A DNA stretch of 64,000 bases from an uncultured Opitutia bacterium (lineage in GTDB: Bacteria; Verrucomicrobiota; Verrucomicrobiia; Opitutales; Opitutaceae), in assembly GCA_903827245.1 (NCBI GenBank), contig CAIKHO010000021.1, positions 1-64,000 of the forward strand, in the 5' to 3' direction. Of the stretch, positions 56,519 through 64,000 are shown one piece after another. A program made the translations under genes and the position numbers. Each line of letters begins with the position of its first letter. Within the stretch, counting starts at the first letter, position 1. Below the pieces are notes generated by a model, which ran no database searches, was not told the DNA's origin, and saw only the letters and a program-made list of their open reading frames with translations.

Positions 56519-56854
56519 TCAGAAGAAGCGGATCGTTTTGGTGGCCATTTTGGCATGCTCCTCGTCCGAGCAACCCGCATTGGTGGGCGAGTCGGCGCTG
56601 GTGTCGGCCGGTTTCACCAGGTCGTTGCTGAGCAGGTAGTTTTCCACCTCTTCGCCCGAAATGTCGGCCAGCATCACCCCGTCGATCTCGACGCAGGGCG
56701 AGAGGGGCTGGCCAGACTTCTGCACCATTTCGGCGTAGTTGGCGCGGTTGTTGATGATGTCGATGTCCTCGAAGGCGAGGTTGTGCTTGCGCATGATGGC
56801 GCGAACGCCATTGGACCAGCCGCATTGCGGCTTGAGATAGGCTTTGATCTTCAT
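56519..56854 (-). CDS. Glutaredoxin-like protein (CGWS motif)
   Basis: 111 residues. Thioredoxin-like fold with KAYLKPQCGWSNGVRAIMRKHNLAFEDIDI (active-site C-G-W-S, monothiol type) and LSPCVEIDGVMLADISGEEVENYL (cis-Pro region SPCVEID in place of TVP). The C-terminus adds a short Cys-containing tail. It may bind glutathione or a 2Fe-2S cluster or carry out thiol exchange. It has its own terminator and lies upstream of gltB on the same strand. Confidence 0.8.
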   Translation of the reverse strand: MKIKAYLKPQCGWSNGVRAIMRKHNLAFEDIDIINNRANYAEMVQKSGQPLSPCVEIDGVMLADISGEEVENYLLSNDLVKPADTSADSPTNAGCSDEEHAKMATKTIRFF

Positions 56855-57135
56855 GCGATGAGTATGTGTGGGGACGAAAACGGCGCAAGGTATAGGACTG
56901 CATTCCCGCCGGGCAAGAGGAAGTTTGGACTTTTTTGGGATCTAACTAAGCATATGCCATGCACAGCACGCCGTTTTTCTCTAGCCGCATGCGCCGGGGT
57001 CACGTATCACGCGGAGGAAGAATGTCCTCGTGACGGCATCATCGGCCATCCGAACCGCCGCTGGAGCAGGCCCCCGGGAGCTTTGGGGCGTGGTTCAGGG
57101 CGGACCATAATGGGCCGCCGATCGCATGATTTTGC

Positions 57136-57504
57136 ATGAAAACCATCCTCCTTCTCCTCTGCTCCAATATTTTCATGACGATTGCCTGGTACGGGCAGCT
57201 CAAATTCAAGTTCCTCGAGGGCAAATCGCTCCTCACGATCATCCTTTTCTCATGGGCCGTCGCGTTTTTCGAGTATTGCCTCATGGTCCCGGCCAACCGC
57301 GGCGGCTACCTGAGCGGTGAGTTCACCGGCTACCAGCTCAAGATCATCCAGGAATGCGTCACGCTGGCGGTCTTTGTCGTGTTTGCCTGGGTCGTGCTCC
57401 GGGAAAAACTGGCGTGGAACTACGCGGTCAGCTTCGCGCTGATCCTCGCCGCGGTGTGGTTCGCCACCGCCTTCAAGCCGGGCGGGCCGTCGGGCGGCCA
57501 CTGA
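57136..57504 (+). CDS. DMT-superfamily protein, DUF486 family
   Basis: 122 residues with four transmembrane helices. FMTIAWYGQLKF, ILFSWAVAFFEYCLMVPANRGGY and QLKIIQECVTLAVFVVFAWVVLREKLAWNYAVSF are typical of DUF486, a small drug/metabolite-transporter-like family. Function unknown. It is monocistronic and about 110 bases before recA. Confidence 0.88.
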   Translation: MKTILLLLCSNIFMTIAWYGQLKFKFLEGKSLLTIILFSWAVAFFEYCLMVPANRGGYLSGEFTGYQLKIIQECVTLAVFVVFAWVVLREKLAWNYAVSFALILAAVWFATAFKPGGPSGGH

Positions 57505-57618
57505 TCCGCGGCAAAATCCGCTCCGCGCTTGCGTCGACCATTGAAAGATTCACGGTCAAAACCACGTTTCTATTTGCGACGGTGACCTCGCATTAACCCT
57601 TAATCCATCCCTTCCGCC

Positions 57619-58686
57619 ATGTCCAAAGCCGCTCCCGCCAAGGCCGCCTCCCCTGCCCCCGCGACCCATGTCCGCGACAAAAACATCGAGCTCGCGCTCT
57701 CCGCCATCAGCAAGCAGTTCGGCGAAGGCTCGATCATGCGCCTGGGCAGCAACCAGAAGATGAAGATCGAGACGCTCTCGACCGGCTCCCTCGCCATCGA
57801 CCTCGCCCTGGGCGTCGGCGGCCTGCCCAAGGGCCGCATCATCGAGATCTACGGCCCGGAATCCTCGGGCAAGACCACCTTCTGCCTCAGTGTCATCGCC
57901 GAGGCCCAGAAAAGGGGCGGCCTGGCCGCCTTTATCGACGTCGAGCACGCGCTCGACCCGAAATACGCCCGCGTGGTCGGTGTGAGCCTGGATGACCTGC
58001 TGGTTTCCCAGCCGGACAGCGGCGAGGATGCGCTGAACATCATGGAGACGCTGATCCGCTCCAACAGCATCGACGTCATCGTGCTGGACTCGGTGGCGGC
58101 GCTGATCACCAAGGCCGAGCTCGACGGCCAGATGGGCGACATGACCATGGGCAGCCAGGCCCGGCTGATGTCGCAGGCCATGCGCCGCCTCACCGCCGTC
58201 GTCAGCAAGACGAACTGCGTGTGCATCTTCACCAACCAGATCCGCGAGAAGATCGGCGTGATGTTCGGCAGCCCGGAGACGACCTCGGGCGGCCGCGCGC
58301 TGAAGTTTTTCTCCTCGGTCCGCATCGACATCCGCCGCAAGGACCAGATCAAGACCCCCGAGGGCAAGGTCATTGGCAACCGCACGAAGATCAAGGTCGT
58401 GAAGAACAAGATCGCCCCGCCCTTCACCGAGGTGGAATTCGACATCATGTACGACGAGGGCATCTCGAAGATTGGCTCGCTCCTCGACCTCGGCCTCGAG
58501 CACAAGATTCTGGAAAAGAAAGGCGCGTGGATCGCCTACGAGGGCAACCTCGTCGGCCAGGGCCGCGACGCTGCCAAGCAGGCGCTCAAGGAAAAACCCG
58601 AGCTGGCCGAGAAAATTTCCAAGGCGATCCTGGAGAAGGTGAATGTCACCGGTGGCGCCGTCATCACTGGCGGGAACACCGATTGA
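57619..58686 (+). CDS. recA: Recombinase RecA
   Basis: 355 residues, standard length. Walker [15 protein letters not shown]-type core [30 protein letters not shown], Walker [13 protein letters not shown]1/L2 loops with [19 protein letters not shown] and [18 protein letters not shown]. It catalyses strand exchange and activates LexA. I see no classical LexA box in the 110 bases upstream. Confidence 0.98.
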   Translation: MSKAAPAKAASPAPATHVRDKNIELALSAISKQFGEGSIMRLGSNQKMKIETLSTGSLAIDLALGVGGLPKGRIIEIYGPESSGKTTFCLSVIAEAQKRGGLAAFIDVEHALDPKYARVVGVSLDDLLVSQPDSGEDALNIMETLIRSNSIDVIVLDSVAALITKAELDGQMGDMTMGSQARLMSQAMRRLTAVVSKTNCVCIFTNQIREKIGVMFGSPETTSGGRALKFFSSVRIDIRRKDQIKTPEGKVIGNRTKIKVVKNKIAPPFTEVEFDIMYDEGISKIGSLLDLGLEHKILEKKGAWIAYEGNLVGQGRDAAKQALKEKPELAEKISKAILEKVNVTGGAVITGGNTD

Positions 58687-58698
58687 TCGCCGCGGCCT

Positions 58699-59229
58699 TC
58701 ACGGCCCGGGCGTGACGGTTTCGCCGACTTTTTTGCCGAGATCGCGCAGGTACGTGTCGATGGTCGTGTCGTAGCCGAAAACGAAACGGCCGAGGAATCG
58801 AAACACGACGTTTTTTACCTCGCCGTGTTCCGTGATGCGCACGCGGGCGCCTTCCGGGGCGGCTGAAAATTCATACGTCCACGAGCCGCCATAAGGCAGG
58901 TCGTCGTCGTCGATCTTCACCACCAGTTTCTCGGCCAGTCTTTCCTCCAGCACGACATAGGTCACGGCCCGATGTCCCGCGGCCTCCCGGTAACAGGGCC
59001 GCCCGTCCCGCGGCGGCAGCAGTTCGACGCTTTTCAAGCCGGTGCGCCAGGCCGCCGTGTTCGCAAAATCACGCACCAGGGCGAAAAGCTCGGCCGGCGT
59101 TCGATGAAACACGGCCTGACGCGTGGCCTCGTGCTGGCGCGGCAAAAACGATCCGAGCAGCGCACATGTGGTCACCAGCAAGAACGGCAGAGCAAGCAGG
59201 AGGAACAGCCATTTCATGGGTTTATTCAC
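58699..59229 (-). CDS. SRPBCC-family lipid/polyketide-binding protein, membrane-anchored
   Basis: 176 residues. An N-terminal hydrophobic anchor (KWLFLLLALPFLLVTTCALLG) is followed by a START-like SRPBCC domain (RTPAELFALVRDFANTAAWRTGLKSVELLP, GGSWTYEFSAAPEGARVRITEHGEV). Ligand unknown. It overlaps the MarR stop by 4 bases (ATGA), so the regulator and this gene form one operon. Confidence 0.8.
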   Translation of the reverse strand: MNKPMKWLFLLLALPFLLVTTCALLGSFLPRQHEATRQAVFHRTPAELFALVRDFANTAAWRTGLKSVELLPPRDGRPCYREAAGHRAVTYVVLEERLAEKLVVKIDDDDLPYGGSWTYEFSAAPEGARVRITEHGEVKNVVFRFLGRFVFGYDTTIDTYLRDLGKKVGETVTPGP

Positions 59230-59684
59230 CGGGATTGAGGTTGTTTGATTTGGAGATGACGGGCGGCGCGTGCGAGCAGGGCCAGTCCGTCCATGGCCCG
59301 CTTGGCCTCGGAGGGCGTGAGTTGCCCGAGAAGTTTCACGACCCGCCGGCGATCGAGCACGGACGCGCCGGCCATGGCTTCGGCGCCCTTCGCTGTCAGG
59401 CGCAGTTCAATCTGCCGGCGGTCGCTGGCGCGAGGGGTCCGGACGATATAACCAAGCGATTCCAAGCGTTTGACCGACGCGGAGAGCGTTGAAGCTGACA
59501 AGCCCAGGTGTTTCGCCAGTGCACCCGTGACGACGGCCTGATCGTCGTCAAGATGAGTCAGCAGTCCCGAGTCCTGCGCCGAAAGACGATAAGAGGTGGA
59601 AACCGCGCGCACATGGTGGCGGTGGCAGGCCAGATAAATCTGCGGGTAAAAACGCTGGATCGCGATCACGGGGTCATCGGTCAT
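59226..59684 (-). CDS. MarR-family transcriptional regulator
   Basis: 152 residues. Winged helix with GALAKHLGLSASTLSASVKRLESLGYIVRTPRASDRRQIELRLTAKG as recognition helix and wing. It is divergent from the ABC efflux operon, with a palindrome between them. It probably regulates itself, the SRPBCC gene and perhaps the efflux operon (inference). Confidence 0.9.
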   Translation of the reverse strand: MTDDPVIAIQRFYPQIYLACHRHHVRAVSTSYRLSAQDSGLLTHLDDDQAVVTGALAKHLGLSASTLSASVKRLESLGYIVRTPRASDRRQIELRLTAKGAEAMAGASVLDRRRVVKLLGQLTPSEAKRAMDGLALLARAARHLQIKQPQSR

Positions 59685-59713
59685 TTCGGGCGAGTTTAGC
59701 GGTCCGGCAATAT

Positions 59714-59727
59714 TTCGTCAAAACGAA
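59714..59727. promoter_or_regulatory. Candidate MarR operator
   Basis: Inverted repeat TTCGT-CAAA-ACGAA in the 150-base divergent region between the MarR gene start (59684) and the ABC ATPase start (59835). The placement fits a MarR site; binding is inferred. Confidence 0.45.
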
Positions 59728-59834
59728 GGATCTTCCGGTGGTTCATTCCTGCTCGGATCTCTTTCGAACCGAGGGTTGGACCGGTTTGCACGTTGCGGCG
59801 GGGATGGCCCCGGGCTTGGCTGGTTTTAATTGCC

Positions 59835-60584
59835 ATGCCTCCGGTCGAACCCAGTTCCCTTGTCCTGCCGGCGGTTGAGCGGGAACCGGTTTTTCAGGTA
59901 CGTGATCTGGCGCGCATTTACGGCGAGGGCACGGCGGCGGTCACCGCGCTGCGGGGGGTCGACCTCGATCTTTTTCCCGGTGAACTGATCGTGCTGCTTG
60001 GCGCCTCGGGCAGTGGAAAGTCCACGCTGCTCAACCAGCTCGGCGGACTCGACTCACCCACGCGCGGGACGCTGCTCTACCGGGGCTGGAATCTGGGCGC
60101 GGCCGATGAAGCCGACCTCACCCGTTTCCGCCGCGATGCCGTCGGCTTCGTCTTTCAGGCCTACAATCTGATCCCGAGCCTCACCGCGCGGGAGAACGTC
60201 GCGCTCATCACGGAGATTTGCCGCGATCCCATGGCGCCCGAGGAGGCGCTCACCCTCGTCGGGCTCGGGGAGCGCATGGATCATTTTCCCGCGCAGCTCT
60301 CCGGCGGGGAACAACAGCGCGTGGCGATCGCCCGCGCCATCGCGAAGCGCCCGGCCGTGCTGCTTTGCGACGAGCCCACCGGTGCGCTCGACGTGCGCAC
60401 CGGTATCACCGTGCTCGAGGCGATCGAGCGCAGCAACCGCGAACTCGGCACGCTCGCCGTCATCATCACGCATAACGCCATCCTCGCCGACATGGCCGAC
60501 CGCGTCTTCACGCTTTCCGACGGCCGCATCGTGAACGAGCGCACGAATGCCCGGCGCGGCTCCGTGAGCGAACTGGCGTGGTGA
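59835..60584 (+). CDS. ABC transporter ATP-binding protein (MacB/LolD type)
   Basis: 249 residues from the ATG at 59835. Walker [15 protein letters not shown]-loop [16 protein letters not shown], signature [15 protein letters not shown], Walker [13 protein letters not shown]-loop IITHN. It belongs to the type VII (MacB/LolCDE) exporters. It is followed by a double-FtsX permease and an HlyD-like adaptor, forming an efflux or lipoprotein-type export system. Confidence 0.93.
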   Translation: MPPVEPSSLVLPAVEREPVFQVRDLARIYGEGTAAVTALRGVDLDLFPGELIVLLGASGSGKSTLLNQLGGLDSPTRGTLLYRGWNLGAADEADLTRFRRDAVGFVFQAYNLIPSLTARENVALITEICRDPMAPEEALTLVGLGERMDHFPAQLSGGEQQRVAIARAIAKRPAVLLCDEPTGALDVRTGITVLEAIERSNRELGTLAVIITHNAILADMADRVFTLSDGRIVNERTNARRGSVSELAW

Positions 60585-60587
60585 ATT

Positions 60588-60670
60588 ACAGGAGACAGTA
60601 GACAGGAGACAGCACCGACCATGAACGATCATCATCACCTTTCCCTTCCGTCTCCTGTCTCCCGTCCACT
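60588..60670. repeat. Inverted repeat of ACAGGAGACAG / CTGTCTCCTGT units
   Basis: The left has ACAGGAGACAGTAGACAGGA; the right has CCGTCTCCTGTCTCCCGTCC. It sits between the ATPase and permease genes of one operon, so it would be in the mRNA as a hairpin. Confidence 0.6.
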
Positions 60671-60700
60671 ATCCCCTGAGGCGCCTCGGGCGTCTGGAAC

Positions 60701-63067
60701 ATGAGCCTGCTCGACCGCAAGCTGCTGCGCGATCTCCGGGCGCTGAAGTCGCAGGCGCTGGCGGTCGCGCTCGTCATGGCCTGCGGCCTCGCGATGATGA
60801 TCATGACGCGCTCGCTCATCCTCTCGCTGGAGACGGCGCGCGACACCTATTACGGGCAGAATCATTTTGCGGAGATCTTTGCGCGGCTGAAGCGGGCGCC
60901 GAACGCACTTCGCGAGCAGCTGGCGGCCATTCCCGGCGTGGCGGCCGTGGAGACGAGCATCGCGATCCAGGTCACGCTTGATGTGCCGGGCCTGGCCGAG
61001 CCCGCTGTGGGCCTCATCAACTCATTGCCCGAACGCGGCGAAGCCCGGCTGAACCGGCTCTATTTTCGCAGCGGCCGGCTGCCCCTCGGCCAGACCACGC
61101 ACGGCGAACTTGCCGTCAGCGAGGCGTTCGCCGATGCGCACGGGCTGAAGCCGGGCGACACGCTCGCCGCCATCCTCAACGGCACCAAGCAAACCTTCCG
61201 GCTTTCCGGCATCGCCCTCTCGCCCGAGTTTGTGTTCGAGGCGCCGCCGGGAGCCGCGCTGCCGGACAACAAGACCTATGGCGTTTTTTGGATGCCCTAC
61301 CGGGAACTCGCCACGGCCTTTCAGCTGTACGGCGCCTTCAACGCCCTTGCGCTGACGCTGGCGCCCGGCGCCTCCGAGGGCGCGGTCATCGCCGCGGTCG
61401 ACCGCCTGCTGGCACCCTATGGCGGGCGCGGCGCCTATGGCCGGGAAAACCATCCGTCCCACCGCCGGGTGGAGGACGAGATCCGCGTGCTGCAGGGGCT
61501 TTCCGTCGCGTTTCCGCTCGTTTTCCTCGGCGTGGCCGCGTTCATGACCAATTCGGTGATGAGCCGGCAGATCGCCCTGCAGCGCGAACAGATTGCCATG
61601 CTCAAGGCCTGCGGCTTCAGCAACGCGCAGGTCGGGGCGCACTATTTCAAGTTCTCGCTCGCGATCGTGGTGGTGGGCGTCGCGCTGGGCACGCTGGCCG
61701 GCGTCATGCTCGGGCGCCGCCTGGTGGAGATGTATCACCTGTTCTTCCGGTTCCCGCGGCTTGAATTTCTCCTCGATACGCGGGTGCTTTTCGCCGCGGT
61801 GTTCGTGAGCGCGCTGGCGGCCTTCGCCGGCGTGGCGGGCGCGGTGCGTCGCGCGGTGCGACTTCCGCCCGCCGAGGCCATGCGACCGGAGGCACCGGCC
61901 AGCTACCGCCCGGCCTACGCCGAGCGGCTGGGGGCCGCGCGCTGGTTCACGCCTTCCTTCCGCATGGCGCTCCGCAACATCGAGCGGCGCCCCGTGCGCG
62001 GTGCCCTCACCTGCCTGGCGCTTGCGCTGGCGACGGCCATTCTCATCGTGCCGAACTCGTTTCGCGATGGGATTGGCCATGTGATCGATTTCCAATGGGA
62101 CATCGTGCAACGGCAGACCGTCACCATGTCCCTGGTTGAGCCGGGCCCGGCGCGCGCGATCGCCGATTTCCGGCACCTGCCCGGCGTCGTGCTGGCGGAG
62201 CCGTTCCGCTATGTGGCCGTGGAACTGCGCGCCGGGCCGGTCACCCGCCGGCTGCTGCTGCAGGGCCTGCTTGAGCGCGGCACACTCAACCGCGTGATCG
62301 ACGCGCATTCGCAGCAGCTCACCCTGCCCGCCCGCGGCATCGTCATCTCCGGCAAGCTGGCCGAGATTCTCCACGTCAAGCCGGGTGACGAGGTGATCGC
62401 GAAGGTGCTGGAGGGAGAGGAACGCGAACTGGCCGTGCCGGTGGCCGGGCTCGCCGAGGATTTCGCCGGCACGGCGGCCTACATGGAGCTGCACGCACTC
62501 AACCGGCTCCTGCTCGAGGGCGACCGCATCAATGGTGCGCACCTCGCGGTGGATGGCAGCCGGTGGGACGAATTTCTCCGCGCCACCAAGGCCACGCCGC
62601 GCTCCGCCGGCGTTGTGATTAAAAACCTGATTCGCGAGGGCTTTCGCAAAACCACCGCGGAGAGCATCGGCCTCCTCCAGAAAATGTACATGCTGTTCGC
62701 GACGATCGTCGCGTTTGGCATCATCTACAACAGTGCGCGCATCTCGCTCTCCGAGCGCGCGCGCGAGCTCGCGACGCTGCGCGTGCTCGGCTTCACCCGG
62801 GGAGAAGTGGGCGCGGTCCTCGTGGGCGAACTGGTGCTCCTCACGCTCGTGGCGCTGCCGCTTGGCCTCGTGCTGGGCTCGGGCTTTGCGAGCGGGATCA
62901 TTGCGAGCGTGAACACCGAGACGGTGCGTCTGCCGCTGGTCCTCACCGCCTCCAACTACGCCTTCGCCGTGCTGGTCGTCGCGCTGGCTTCGGCGTTGTC
63001 GGCGCTCTTCGCGGCCCGCAAGCTGGCCGAGATCGACCTCGTGGGCGCGCTCAAGGCGCTCGACTGA
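60701..63067 (+). CDS. ABC transporter permease with two FtsX domains
   Basis: 788 residues. Transmembrane helix about 18-38 (LAVALVMACGLAMMIMTRSLI), a large periplasmic domain (about 40-260), three helices about 265-385 with IALQREQIAMLKACGFSNAQVGAHY, a second N-terminal helix near residue 440 (LTCLALALATAILIV), another periplasmic domain, and a final three helices (LLTLVALPLGLVLGSGFASG, YAFAVLVVALASALSAL). It is the membrane partner of the ATPase upstream. Confidence 0.9.
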   Translation: MSLLDRKLLRDLRALKSQALAVALVMACGLAMMIMTRSLILSLETARDTYYGQNHFAEIFARLKRAPNALREQLAAIPGVAAVETSIAIQVTLDVPGLAEPAVGLINSLPERGEARLNRLYFRSGRLPLGQTTHGELAVSEAFADAHGLKPGDTLAAILNGTKQTFRLSGIALSPEFVFEAPPGAALPDNKTYGVFWMPYRELATAFQLYGAFNALALTLAPGASEGAVIAAVDRLLAPYGGRGAYGRENHPSHRRVEDEIRVLQGLSVAFPLVFLGVAAFMTNSVMSRQIALQREQIAMLKACGFSNAQVGAHYFKFSLAIVVVGVALGTLAGVMLGRRLVEMYHLFFRFPRLEFLLDTRVLFAAVFVSALAAFAGVAGAVRRAVRLPPAEAMRPEAPASYRPAYAERLGAARWFTPSFRMALRNIERRPVRGALTCLALALATAILIVPNSFRDGIGHVIDFQWDIVQRQTVTMSLVEPGPARAIADFRHLPGVVLAEPFRYVAVELRAGPVTRRLLLQGLLERGTLNRVIDAHSQQLTLPARGIVISGKLAEILHVKPGDEVIAKVLEGEERELAVPVAGLAEDFAGTAAYMELHALNRLLLEGDRINGAHLAVDGSRWDEFLRATKATPRSAGVVIKNLIREGFRKTTAESIGLLQKMYMLFATIVAFGIIYNSARISLSERARELATLRVLGFTRGEVGAVLVGELVLLTLVALPLGLVLGSGFASGIIASVNTETVRLPLVLTASNYAFAVLVVALASALSALFAARKLAEIDLVGALKALD

Positions 63068-63084
63068 ACGGCCGTTATTTTTCC

Positions 63085-64000
63085 ATGAATCCAGTCTCCC
63101 CGCCCTTTCCCGCCGCAAAAAAGACCGGTGCCCCCGGCTGGCGCCGACGGCTGCCGCTCCTCGGCGCCGCCCTGCTCGTGCTGCTCATCGTGGTCGGCCT
63201 GTGGCCGCGCGCCGTGCCGGTGGAAATGGCGACCGTGACGCATGGCGCCCTCGTGGTGACGGTCGACGAGGAAGGCATGACGCGCGTAAGGAACCGCTAT
63301 GTCGTCTCGGCGCCGGTGGCCGGCCAGCTCCGCCGCATCGACTGGAAGGCCGGCGCCGTGGTGGAGGCGGGGCGGACGGTTCTCGCGGTGCTTGAGACCA
63401 GCGGGGCGGATTTCCTTGATGCCCGCAGCCAGGCCCAGGCCGCAGCGCGGGTGCAGGCGGCGTCCTCGAATCGTGAACTGGCGGCGGCCCAGCGGGAACG
63501 ATCCCGCGCGACCCGCGCCCTCACCCAGGCGGATCTCGGGCGTTACCGTTCGTTGCTGGAAAAGAACACACTCTCGAAGCAGGAATTCGACGTGGTGCAG
63601 ATGCGGGACGCGACTGCTGCGCAGGACGAGCGCGCGGCGGACTTCGCGCTGCAGGTGGCGGAGTTTGAACTCCAGCAGGCGCAGGCCCTGCTGGTGCGCG
63701 GCCAAACGGCGGTGAATTCGAGTGGTTCTTCGCAGGCCGGCTCCGGTCCGGTTGTTCCCGCGGGCAGTGCGGAGCCGTTGATTATCACCTCGCCGGTGAG
63801 CGGGCGGATCCTGCGGGTGTTTCAGGAAAGCTCGCGTGTTGTGCCGGGTGGTTTCCCTCTGCTGGAAGTGGGCGATCCGGCCGATCTGGAGGTGCGCGTA
63901 GAGGTGCTCTCGCGGGATGGCGTGGCGATTAATCCCGGCGCCCGCGTCATGCTCGAACAATGGGGCGGTCCGCAGCCCCTCGAGGCGCGGGTGCGGCTGG
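63085..64000 (+). CDS. HlyD/RND-type periplasmic adaptor (partial, right edge)
   Basis: Starts ATG at 63085 and runs past the window end (305 residues seen). One transmembrane helix (LPLLGAALLVLLIVVGLWP), then a biotinyl-lipoyl-like hairpin domain (VVSAPVAGQLRRIDWKAGAVVEAG), a long alpha-helical coiled coil with Gln/Ala-rich heptads, and the second half of the lipoyl domain (IITSPVSGRILRVFQESSRVVPGG). It would link the ABC permease to an outer-membrane channel, making a MacAB-like efflux pump. Confidence 0.9.
   Translation, partial: MNPVSPPFPAAKKTGAPGWRRRLPLLGAALLVLLIVVGLWPRAVPVEMATVTHGALVVTVDEEGMTRVRNRYVVSAPVAGQLRRIDWKAGAVVEAGRTVLAVLETSGADFLDARSQAQAAARVQAASSNRELAAAQRERSRATRALTQADLGRYRSLLEKNTLSKQEFDVVQMRDATAAQDERAADFALQVAEFELQQAQALLVRGQTAVNSSGSSQAGSGPVVPAGSAEPLIITSPVSGRILRVFQESSRVVPGGFPLLEVGDPADLEVRVEVLSRDGVAINPGARVMLEQWGGPQPLEARVRL

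Noticed and set aside
56855-57135. Possible structured RNA between glutaredoxin and DUF486 genes
   Set aside because: One imperfect hairpin (TCACG...AGGA / TCCTCGTGA) is visible, but there is no known RNA signature and no terminator.

Overview
The window reads as chromosomal DNA of a high-GC Verrucomicrobiota, most likely the Opitutaceae. This is inference. The reasons are a PEP-CTERM protein with autotransporter-type beta-strand repeats, a Rieske plus cytochrome b-c-c module, a short two-PqiA/MCE operon, pectin and plant-polysaccharide enzymes, few clear Shine-Dalgarno sequences, and very many intergenic palindromic repeats. No rRNA, CRISPR array, intact transposase or prophage was seen.

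Layout. Positions 1-10.1 kb are an accessory, carbohydrate-oriented region: the C-terminal part of a DUF4450-like six-hairpin glycosidase (running off the left edge and abruptly broken at about 1562), a TetR regulator with two operator-like repeats, a CAU tRNA, a PL22 oligogalacturonate lyase, a Tat-exported glycosidase-like TIM-barrel protein, a DUF748/AsmA-like protein, a truncated ferritin and a secreted alpha/beta-hydrolase esterase. Two gene remnants lie here, an ORF6N-type fragment and an unidentified 3' fragment. Positions 10.2-17.9 kb hold a GxxExxY nuclease-like gene bracketed by copies of a palindromic repeat, a pqiA-pqiA-pqiB-like operon and a giant HrpA helicase. Positions 17.9-26.1 kb carry a frameshifted PEP-CTERM beta-strand-repeat protein, a PAP2 phosphatase, a Rieske/cytochrome b-c-c operon and a DUF4202 gene. 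Positions 26.4-35.1 kb carry a DUF3592 protein, a SWIM/SNF2 helicase, glycyl-tRNA synthetase, a Spy-like protein, a cyclase-family hydrolase, a GNAT acetyltransferase and a small membrane peptide. Positions 35.4-38.6 kb encode a sugar ABC importer in which the binding protein is fused to one permease.

Positions 38.9-42.4 kb hold a RelE-like gene translationally coupled to phosphatidylserine synthase (pssA), then the sliding clamp dnaN and a membrane protein. Positions 43.3-47.1 kb are a molybdopterin cofactor cluster: moaA divergent from moeA-moaC-moaD-moaE. Next come 6-phosphogluconate dehydrogenase, two small uncharacterised genes and gltB-gltD (glutamate synthase). The right end has a glutaredoxin, a DUF486 membrane protein, recA, a MarR-SRPBCC pair, and a divergent ABC efflux operon (ATPase, double-FtsX permease, HlyD-like adaptor) that runs off the right edge.

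The most unusual feature is the intergenic DNA. At least eight different inverted-repeat families occupy most gene-free gaps. Some are nested, and one brackets the GxxExxY gene on both sides.
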